A stretch of 6,586 nt of DNA, taken from UBA5078 sp041175045 (GTDB lineage: Bacteria > Pseudomonadota > Gammaproteobacteria > Pseudomonadales > Pseudohongiellaceae). Location: assembly GCA_041175045.1 (NCBI GenBank), contig JBEDFR010000047.1:1-6586 (forward strand), written 5' to 3'. Below the pieces are notes generated by a model. That model had not been told where the DNA came from and made no database searches. It was given only the letters and a program-made list of their open reading frames with translations. The first letter of the stretch is position 1; each line of letters starts with the position of its first letter. Position numbers and translations under genes: made by a program. Below are positions 1 to 4,112 of the stretch, piece after piece.

Positions 1-2
1 TT

Positions 3-79
3 TGGTGCCCCGGGCAGGATTTGAACCTGCGACCTGTCCCTTAGGAGGGGACCGCGCTATCCAGCTGTGCCACCGGAGC
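3..79 (-). tRNA. tRNA-Arg (anticodon CCT)
   Basis: Read on the minus strand, this folds into a complete cloverleaf. The 7-bp acceptor stem is GCTCCGG paired with CCGGGGC, with one G-U pair. The anticodon stem GTCCC/GGGAC encloses the loop CTCCTAA, giving anticodon CCT, which reads AGG arginine codons. The T arm is GCAGG-TTCGAAT-CCTGC. The discriminator base is A and the terminal CCA is encoded (positions 3-5). It supplies a rare-codon arginine tRNA for translation. The 3' end lies at the window edge, so any terminator or integrated island at that end is out of view. The fold leaves little doubt. Confidence 0.97.
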
Positions 80-125
80 AGAGGTGGGGGGTGTTGCAGG
101 GTCTGGCTGTCTGGACAGGGCGCGG

Positions 126-134
126 AGTATAGCA
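126..134 (-). promoter_or_regulatory. Extended -10 promoter of tRNA-Arg
   Basis: On the minus strand the sequence reads TGCTATACT: a -10 box TATACT at 126-131 preceded by the extended -10 TG. Start of transcription would be near 118-120, about 40 nt before the tRNA. No good -35 box is found 16-18 bp upstream, which fits extended -10 use. The bases just after the -10 (CCGCGCCC) form a GC-rich discriminator, known from stable-RNA promoters under stringent control. Promoter identity is inferred from motif and position. Confidence 0.6.
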
Positions 135-150
135 CGCGAAATCCGGAATC

Positions 151-178
151 GGTTCGCTGGCAAGCCAGCTCCCACAGG
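151..178. repeat. REP-like palindromic element
   Basis: The core is a perfect hairpin, GCTGGC (156-161), AA, GCCAGC (164-169), flanked by TTC on the left and TCCCACAGG on the right. This closely resembles short extragenic palindromes scattered through Pseudomonas and some related gammaproteobacterial genomes, which place a hairpin before TCCCACA. It lies between the AP2-like gene and the tRNA. It could act as a transcript 3'-end stabiliser or weak terminator for the AP2-like gene, but has no T-run. Only one copy is in the window, so its repetitive nature is inferred from resemblance. Confidence 0.6.
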
Positions 179-237
179 CATGGCAGTTTCCACAGGCAAA
201 GCAGCTTCCACAGACAAATCGGCTTCCAGGGTCAGGC
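166..237. repeat. Four degenerate 18-bp tandem units
   Basis: Four consecutive 18-bp units start at 166, 184, 202 and 220. They share the pattern CAGCTTCCACAGGCAAAG. Units 1-3 are close to each other and unit 4 is the most diverged. Unit 1 overlaps the right arm and TCCCACAGG tail of the REP-like hairpin, so the array looks like an expansion of that tail. Unit 4 contains the stop codon of the AP2-like gene (232-234). The period, a multiple of three, would keep any reading frame open, but no gene is supported through it. Confidence 0.75.
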
Positions 238-687
238 CCGCGCCTGGGCTGGTGACCCGATCCTGTTCTTCTCCACCTCGGCGCGGCGGCGCTGCACAGC
301 CATCGTGCGGGCCTTCTTGTCGCCGTATTTGGCGATGGAGAAATAGGCATTGCGCTGGCGGCGACGGCCGTCGACGTTCTCCTGCCAGGTGGCCACCCAG
401 GCGTGGTCGCTCTCGGAATAGCTCACGCCGATCTCGCCCGAGGAGTTGAGCGGTGAGACTTTGCGTGGGCTGAACTTGGTGAAGGGCCAGTGCTCGCCGT
501 AGATGCGGCGGCCTTCTTCGTCACGGCGCTTGATGGCAGCGGCGATGGCCGCTTCCTTGCCGCCGTAGCGGCGGAAGGGGAAGGATTCCTGGAATTGCTT
601 GTCGTCGTAACGGATGCGGACCCAGGCGCAATTGGTGCCGCGGGATTCGATGATGCTGATGTGATGAAGCGGATCCAGATTTTTCAC
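232..687 (-). CDS. Protein with two AP2-like DNA-binding domains
   Basis: This 151-aa protein has two related halves. Residues about 10-60 include AWVRIRY and then FPFRRYGGKEAAIAAAIKRR. Residues about 85-140 include AWVATWQ and then FSIAKYGDKKARTMAVQRRR. Each matches the bacterial AP2 layout: an aromatic-rich three-strand sheet, a conserved YG turn, then a basic helix. Such short double-AP2 proteins occur in many gammaproteobacteria, and DNA binding or transcriptional control is likely, but the target is unknown. The start is GTG at 685-687, supported by AGAGG (696-700) eight bases upstream. The stop lies inside the last 18-bp tandem unit. A 79-aa gene lies 74 bp upstream on the same strand and may be co-transcribed. 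Domain assignment is from recognised pattern, not a search. Confidence 0.8.
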   Translation of the reverse strand: MKNLDPLHHISIIESRGTNCAWVRIRYDDKQFQESFPFRRYGGKEAAIAAAIKRRDEEGRRIYGEHWPFTKFSPRKVSPLNSSGEIGVSYSESDHAWVATWQENVDGRRRQRNAYFSIAKYGDKKARTMAVQRRRAEVEKNRIGSPAQARA

Positions 688-713
688 AGCGAAAACCTCT
701 CTCTCGTTTCAAT

Positions 714-734
714 GCAGCCTGTGGCGATGGCTGC
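714..734. repeat. Inverted repeat between AP2-like gene and 79-aa gene
   Basis: A perfect 6-bp inverted repeat, GCAGCC and GGCTGC, encloses a 9-nt loop. It lies in the 74-bp gap between the two minus-strand genes. No T-run follows on either strand, so it is not a standard terminator. It could be a processing or attenuation hairpin between the two cistrons, or chance. Confidence 0.35.
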
Positions 735-761
735 TGCGCACGTTCCCCCGTCACACTCCTC

Positions 762-1001
762 TTACAGACGCTGACCCATGTGGCAGGCCATGTGCTGGAT
801 CACGCCAGGCTTCTGGCAGGCGATCTTGGAGATGATGTAGACGTAGTCCTTCGCTGCAGGGTCCAGACCTACCGCTTCCCCGATGGCCGCCGTCAGATCA
901 GCTTCCGCTGCCTGCCGGGTCAGATAGGGGCCGGAGATGTTCACTTGCAGAGTGGGCTCGTTCGGGGCTGTGGCAATAATGTAAAAATTTTCAACGTTCA
1001 T
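762..1001 (-). CDS. Hypothetical protein, 79 aa
   Basis: I do not recognise this family. The 79-aa product begins MNVENFYIIATAPNEPTLQV and continues with a helix-prone, Ala-rich middle (EADLTAAIGEAVGLDP). It ends with a segment carrying two Cys and several His/Met residues (CQKPGVIQHMACHMG). There is no signal peptide or membrane segment, so it is probably cytoplasmic. Codon use is GC3-rich and coding-like through the body. I chose the ATG at 999-1001, though its ribosome binding site is weak. The frame stays open to a TTG at 1080-1082, which sits only 3 nt after a strong AAGGAG (1086-1091) and would give 106 aa. The extra 27 codons are rich in rare codons (AGG, AGA, GGA, CCA) and overlap a strong inverted repeat, so I treat them as leader. 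It precedes the AP2-like gene and may be its operon partner. Confidence 0.6.
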   Translation of the reverse strand: MNVENFYIIATAPNEPTLQVNISGPYLTRQAAEADLTAAIGEAVGLDPAAKDYVYIISKIACQKPGVIQHMACHMGQRL

Positions 1002-1012
1002 TGCGTCTGCTG

Positions 1013-1080
1013 GTCTGATCGTGACGGGTCCCGGGTGTGGGCCCCTCGTGGCAGCAACCACGCGGGTCGTTGGATCAGAC
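1013..1080. repeat. 68-bp hairpin-rich element bounded by 8-bp inverted repeats
   Basis: The outer arms GTCTGATC (1013-1020) and GATCAGAC (1073-1080) are perfect inverted copies. Inside, 1043-1066 forms a second stem, CCC-CGTGG against CCACG-GGG with one mismatch and a CAGCAA loop. On the minus strand this would sit in the 5' leader of the 79-aa gene, just before its ATG and after an AAGGAG. A structured, possibly regulatory leader is the simplest reading. A tiny inserted element is another option, although no target duplication is visible. Confidence 0.5.
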
Positions 1081-1100
1081 AATGGCTCCTTGAGATTAAG

Positions 1101-1118
1101 AACGGCCTGTGTGCCGTT
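1101..1118. repeat. Perfect 6-bp stem-loop upstream of AAGGAG
   Basis: AACGGC (1101-1106) and GCCGTT (1113-1118) form a perfect stem around CTGTGT. On the minus strand this hairpin would occur in the leader of the 79-aa gene, ten bases before the AAGGAG at 1086-1091. It has no T-run on either side and so is not an intrinsic terminator. Confidence 0.4.
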
Positions 1119-1174
1119 TCATTGCCCCGTGAACTGGAAAATATGCGCCTGGTCGGCGGCTTGACACGGCGCGC

Positions 1175-1203
1175 ATTATCCTGCTTTCGCCCAGTGCTGG
1201 CCA
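1175..1203 (-). promoter_or_regulatory. Candidate promoter for 79-aa gene and AP2-like gene
   Basis: On the minus strand, TGGCCA (1198-1203; 4 of 6 to the -35 consensus) and GATAAT (1175-1180; 5 of 6 to the -10 consensus) are separated by 17 bp. The start site would be near 1168, giving a leader of about 165 nt before the ATG at 1001. The boxes overlap the TTTCGCC dyad at 1185-1221, which could be an operator. No expression evidence exists. Confidence 0.4.
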
Positions 1204-1221
1204 GCCCTGATGGTGGCGAAA
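1185..1221. repeat. TTTCGCC/GGCGAAA inverted repeat with inner palindrome
   Basis: TTTCGCC (1185-1191) and GGCGAAA (1215-1221) are perfect inverted copies around a 23-bp centre that holds its own palindrome, GCTGGCCAGC (1196-1205). A third copy of TTTCGCC occurs at 1261-1267. The dyad covers the -35 and spacer of the minus-strand promoter candidate, a usual place for an operator. The cognate regulator is unknown; the nearby AP2-like protein is one candidate. Confidence 0.4.
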
Positions 1222-1265
1222 GTGGGTGCAAAGTGAGCAGTATCACAGCCACTACGCCGTTTTCG

Positions 1266-1286
1266 CCCGATGTTCTTTGCATCGGG
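1266..1286. repeat. Perfect 7-bp inverted repeat upstream of glycosyltransferase gene
   Basis: CCCGATG (1266-1272) and CATCGGG (1280-1286) flank TTCTTTG. The dyad covers the expected -35 zone of the plus-strand TAGAAT box at 1294-1299, so it may be an operator. It could instead be a hairpin, but no T-run follows it. Confidence 0.4.
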
Positions 1287-1293
1287 GCTGGCA

Positions 1294-1299
1294 TAGAAT
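1294..1299 (+). promoter_or_regulatory. Possible -10 box for the glycosyltransferase unit
   Basis: TAGAAT matches the -10 consensus at 5 of 6 positions and lies 33 bases before the GTG start. The -35 region 17 bp upstream (TGTTCT) is poor, which would fit an activator-dependent promoter using the adjacent dyad. Evidence is motif and position only. Confidence 0.3.
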
Positions 1300-1332
1300 C
1301 CGGCTCACCTCGCCCAGGAACCCCCGCTCATC

Positions 1333-2025
1333 GTGTTGCCACCCCGCCTCAGCATCATCATTCCCGTGCTCAACGAAGCCCGCAGTCTGCAGGCGCATCT
1401 GCCCTTGCTGCAGGCGGCGAGACAGGCGGGACACGAACTCATTCTGGTGGACGGCGGCAGCACCGACGAAGGCCCCGCGCTGGCAGCACCGCTGGTGGAC
1501 AAACTTGTGCACAGCCCGGCGGGCAGGGCGCTGCAGATGAATGCCGGTGCTGCACTGGCCAGCGGCGATGTGCTGGTTTTCCTGCATGTCGACACGCGTC
1601 TGCCCGAGGGAGCCATCGTGCTGTTGCAACAGGCCTTCGCGCAGCCGGCCGTGCAGTGGGGGCGCTTCGATGTCTGCCTGAGTGGCACGCACCCGGCGTT
1701 CCGGCTGATCGAAACCATGATCAATCTGCGCTCGCGCGCCTCGGGTGTGGCCACAGGCGACCAGGCGCTGTTCCTGCGGGCAGGGCTGTTTCACGCCATC
1801 GGCGGCTTTCCGGCCATTCCGCTGATGGAAGACGTGGCAATCACCAAGACCTTGCGCCGGCTTTCGCGGCCGCTGTGTCTGCGCGAGCGCGTGACGACCT
1901 CCAGCCGCCGCTGGGAACAGCATGGCATCGCGCGCACGGTGCTGCTGATGTGGTGGCTGCGGCTGCTTTATATGCTGGGCGCGAGTCCAGTCAGGCTGCG
2001 CGACATGTACTTGAAGAAGAAGTGA
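1333..2025 (+). CDS. Family 2 glycosyltransferase, TIGR04283 type
   Basis: This 230-aa protein has a GT-A glycosyltransferase fold. Visible motifs in order are SIIIPVLNE (7-15) and DGGSTD (40-45), both nucleotide-sugar binding; GRALQMNAGA (64-73); FLHVDT (83-88), in the DxD position; GDQALF (142-147); and PLMEDV (163-168). A hydrophobic stretch near 203-216 may touch the membrane. Order and size fit TIGR04283, 'transferase 2, rSAM/selenodomain-associated', whose sugar and acceptor are not established. The start is GTG at 1333, just before the first strand as in homologs; the nearest AGGA (1316-1319) is 13 bases away, so initiation looks weak. The partner TIGR04282-type gene follows 7 bases after the stop, indicating one transcript and a shared pathway. 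Family call is firm, substrate unknown. Confidence 0.85.
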   Translation: MLPPRLSIIIPVLNEARSLQAHLPLLQAARQAGHELILVDGGSTDEGPALAAPLVDKLVHSPAGRALQMNAGAALASGDVLVFLHVDTRLPEGAIVLLQQAFAQPAVQWGRFDVCLSGTHPAFRLIETMINLRSRASGVATGDQALFLRAGLFHAIGGFPAIPLMEDVAITKTLRRLSRPLCLRERVTTSSRRWEQHGIARTVLLMWWLRLLYMLGASPVRLRDMYLKKK

Positions 2026-2032
2026 CAAGCCA

Positions 2033-2716
2033 ATGAATGAAAAGGGGAAAATACCATTTTCAGAGGCTGTGACTGCCGTCTTCGCCAAGACGCCCCGGCG
2101 CGGCGCGGTGAAGACGCGTCTGCAGCCGCTGCTGGGAGAAACGGGCGCGCTTGATCTTCACAAGTCCTTGATTCAGTTTGTCTTTCGCAATCTGGACGCG
2201 GCGGCGCTGTGCCCGCTGGAGTTCTGGGTGGCGGTGGGCGATGGTTCGCTTGAAGGTGATTCTCTGCATGAAGAGGTGTTCACATCAATTTGTAATATAA
2301 AGGATATATATCGTCAGGCCGAAGGAGATCTCGGCGCCCGCATGGCGGACTGCGCGCGCCGGGTGCTGCAGCGCTCGTCCTGCGTGGTACTGGTGGGAGC
2401 CGACTGCCCGGCGGTGGACGGCGCCTATCTGCAGCAGGCACTGCAGCATCTTCGGGAAGGTGCGCAGATCGTGTTCGGTCCTGCGGAGGATGGTGGCTAC
2501 GTATTGCTGGGGCTGCGCCAGGTGCCTGACTGTCTGTTCAGCGATATGCCCTGGGGCAGCCCACAGCTGATGCAGATCAGCCGCGAGCGCATGCGGGCAG
2601 CGGGGCTGGACTGGGTGGAACTGGAACCGCGCTGGGATGTGGACAGGCCCGAGGATTTGCCGCGCTGGGAGGCATTGCAGCAGCACTGGCCATCGCCTGC
2701 GCAACCAAGGCATTAG
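2033..2716 (+). CDS. DUF2064/TIGR04282 transferase
   Basis: This 227-aa protein belongs to the MobA-like nucleotidyltransferase/GT-A family DUF2064 (TIGR04282, 'transferase 1, rSAM/selenodomain-associated'). Motifs are FAKTPRRGAVKTRLQP (17-32), the nucleotide-binding loop; GDLGARM (98-104); GADCPAVD (122-129), the likely metal-binding aspartates; GPAEDGGYVLLGL (149-161); WGSPQ (174-178); and a terminal RPEDLP. The reaction is not established; a nucleotide-sugar role with the upstream glycosyltransferase is inferred from their frequent pairing. The ATG at 2033 is 7 bases after the upstream stop with no clear Shine-Dalgarno, so translation may be coupled. Residues 84-93 come from an AT-rich stretch with two ATA codons. 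The TAG stop overlaps the TAA of the convergent DUF3108 gene. Confidence 0.87.
   Translation: MNEKGKIPFSEAVTAVFAKTPRRGAVKTRLQPLLGETGALDLHKSLIQFVFRNLDAAALCPLEFWVAVGDGSLEGDSLHEEVFTSICNIKDIYRQAEGDLGARMADCARRVLQRSSCVVLVGADCPAVDGAYLQQALQHLREGAQIVFGPAEDGGYVLLGLRQVPDCLFSDMPWGSPQLMQISRERMRAAGLDWVELEPRWDVDRPEDLPRWEALQQHWPSPAQPRH
2282..2311 (+). other. AT-rich rare-codon island within the DUF2064 gene
   Basis: Only 5 of these 30 bases are G or C, in a gene that is otherwise strongly GC-rich. The stretch encodes residues 84-93 (TSICNIKDIY) with codons such as ACA, TCA, AAT and ATA twice. Just upstream is TTCACA (2279-2284), and TATATA lies about 20 bp later, so a weak internal promoter cannot be excluded. 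The reading frame stays open and the flanking family motifs are intact, so this is not a frameshift. Confidence 0.5.
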
Positions 2717-3468
2717 CGAGTCTGCAGGATCTGACCGTTGACGGTGGCGGATTCCAGGGTCAGGCGTGTCAGATTGCCGGACTCGCTGACCTGTTCCACT
2801 TGTACCAGCAGATAGTGCCAGTCCCGGGCCAGCCAGACAGTGGTGCGCCGACTGCTGCTGCCGGTGCGCCCGCGCTCGATCTTCACTGTTGGCAGCGCGC
2901 CCGCCGGGGTCTGCAGCGTTTCCTCTCCCACCAGGTCATACACTTGTTCCTCGATCTCGTCGGTGTCGAGGATGGCGTAATGCATCTGTGTCAGGCCGCG
3001 TGCGTCGATGTCGGTGCGGAGATTCTGGCTGTAGCTGAGCTTGTCCTGGACGCCGCTGGCGAGCGGCAGCGTCCAGAAGTCCCCATCGCGACTGCTGCGC
3101 GCGCGCATGGTCTGCCAGTCGAAGTCCACGGTTTCCTCGCGGGCACTCAAGCCGGTCTGGCTGTAGCGGTAGCGCTCGGGCATCACCCGGCCATCCTGCC
3201 AGCGGAAGGCGCTGGTCTCGGTGACAGTGCCCACCGTGGCCCCCAGCAAAGTCAGACGCAGGCGGTTCTCCAGGGTGTAGAGGCCGTCCTCGCTGCGCGT
3301 CTGCACCCGATGGGCGGTGGCATTCAGGCCCATGGCTTCGGCCAGATAACGTGCTTCGAAGACGGGAGGTTCCAGAGCCAGCACAGTTTCCGCCGGTGCC
3401 GGCTGGGCTGAGGGCGACGCGCCGGCCAGCAAGGCCAGTCCCAGGGCAGCAATGCGCAGTGAACTCAT
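2713..3468 (-). CDS. DUF3108 domain protein, predicted exported
   Basis: This 251-aa product starts MSSLRIAALGLALLAGASPS, a classical Sec signal peptide, with likely cleavage after an Ala near residues 21-26 (ASPSA or PAPA). The mature part is beta-rich and matches my memory of DUF3108 proteins encoded next to purN in gammaproteobacteria: FEARYLAEAMGLNAT near the start, WQDGRVMPERYRYSQ, then KLSYSQNLRTDI, and WLARDWHYLLVQVEQ near the end. It is probably a periplasmic or envelope protein. Its molecular function is unknown. The ATG overlaps the purN TGA (ATGA, 3465-3468), which implies translational coupling as the third gene of the purMN operon. At its 3' end its TAA overlaps the TAG of the convergent DUF2064 gene. 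Confidence 0.82.
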   Translation of the reverse strand: MSSLRIAALGLALLAGASPSAQPAPAETVLALEPPVFEARYLAEAMGLNATAHRVQTRSEDGLYTLENRLRLTLLGATVGTVTETSAFRWQDGRVMPERYRYSQTGLSAREETVDFDWQTMRARSSRDGDFWTLPLASGVQDKLSYSQNLRTDIDARGLTQMHYAILDTDEIEEQVYDLVGEETLQTPAGALPTVKIERGRTGSSSRRTTVWLARDWHYLLVQVEQVSESGNLTRLTLESATVNGQILQTR

Positions 3469-4112
3469 GAGGCGTCCTCGCGCAGGCCGCAGGCGGCCAG
3501 AGGCTCGCCATCCAGCCAGGCCGCTTTGCCCTGCATGCGCAGTCTTCCGGCGGCAAACAGGCCGACGGCCCGCGGGTAGATCCGGTGTTCCTGCCGGGCA
3601 ACGCGCGCCGCGAGCGCATCGCGGGTGTCTTCGGCCAGCACGGGCACCACGGCCTGCAGCACCACGGGCCCACCGTCCAGTTCCTCGGTCACGAAATGCA
3701 CGCTGACGCCGTGCTCCTTCTCGCCCGCTTCCAGCACCCGCTCGTGGGTATGGGTGCCGCGATAGTCCGGCAACAGCGAGGGGTGAATATTGAGGATGCG
3801 TCCCGCGTAATGGCTGACAAATGTGGCACTGAGAATGCGCATGAAGCCGGCCAGGACCAGGGCGGGGGAAAAGCTGTCGATCTGTTCCATCAAAGCACGA
3901 TCGAAACTCTCGCGATCGGGAAAGTCCTGGTGCCGGATGACTCGCGTGGCAATGCCCGCGCTGGCGGCGCGCTGCAAACCGTAGGCCTCTGCCTTGTTGC
4001 TGATCACACCGCAGATAACATAGCCACCGGCGGCGCTCTGGTCGATCAGGGCCTGCAGATTGCTGCCGTTGCCGGAGATCAGAACGACGATCGGGCAGGG
4101 CACCTGGCTCAT
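3465..4112 (-). CDS. purN: Phosphoribosylglycinamide formyltransferase
   Basis: PurN transfers a formyl group from 10-formyltetrahydrofolate to GAR, giving FGAR, the third step of de novo purine synthesis in the cytoplasm. The 215-aa length is usual. The phosphate-binding loop SGNGSNLQA is at 13-21 and the folate-site strand LAGFMRILS at 87-95. The catalytic set is present: Asn108 and His110 in NIHPSLLPDYRG, and Asp146 in TEELDGGPV, corresponding to Asn106, His108 and Asp144 of the E. coli enzyme. The ATG overlaps the purM stop (ATGA, 4109-4112), and its own stop overlaps the DUF3108 start, so translation of the three genes is probably coupled. The assignment is secure. Confidence 0.97.
   Translation of the reverse strand: MSQVPCPIVVLISGNGSNLQALIDQSAAGGYVICGVISNKAEAYGLQRAASAGIATRVIRHQDFPDRESFDRALMEQIDSFSPALVLAGFMRILSATFVSHYAGRILNIHPSLLPDYRGTHTHERVLEAGEKEHGVSVHFVTEELDGGPVVLQAVVPVLAEDTRDALAARVARQEHRIYPRAVGLFAAGRLRMQGKAAWLDGEPLAACGLREDAS

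Larger units (their letters stand above)
1002..1332. other. Gene-free divergent regulatory region
   Basis: These 331 bases separate the minus-strand 79-aa gene from the plus-strand glycosyltransferase gene. I see no convincing gene here. Open frames that cross it lack codon bias or recognisable content. It holds a promoter candidate for each strand, and inverted repeats at 1013-1080, 1101-1118, 1185-1221 and 1266-1286, each listed separately. The density of dyads suggests a regulated divergent promoter with a structured leader toward the 79-aa gene. Confidence 0.6.

Noticed and set aside
166..237. CRISPR-like array
   Set aside because: The 18-bp units are directly abutting and degenerate, with no spacers and no cas genes.
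2..346. Plus-strand frame beginning MVPRAGFEPATCPLGG
   Set aside because: This is the well-known false protein produced by translating the antisense of a tRNA gene; it runs on through the repeats without coding character.
714..734. Intrinsic terminator between the 79-aa gene and the AP2-like gene
   Set aside because: The 6-bp stem is not followed by a T-run on either strand.
3..1001. Genomic island at tRNA-Arg containing the AP2-like module
   Set aside because: Islands insert at the tRNA 3' end, which faces out of the window. The AP2-like gene is on the 5' side, and no integrase or repeated tRNA end is present here.
1161..1189. Plus-strand promoter from TTGACA at 1161-1166
   Set aside because: The -35 is perfect, but no acceptable -10 occurs at 16-18 bp; the nearest AT-rich bases are only 7-11 bp away.
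780..2036. 418-codon plus-strand open frame
   Set aside because: It is antisense to the 79-aa gene, then overlaps the glycosyltransferase in another frame. Its Arg/Ala/Gly-rich translation has no family motifs.
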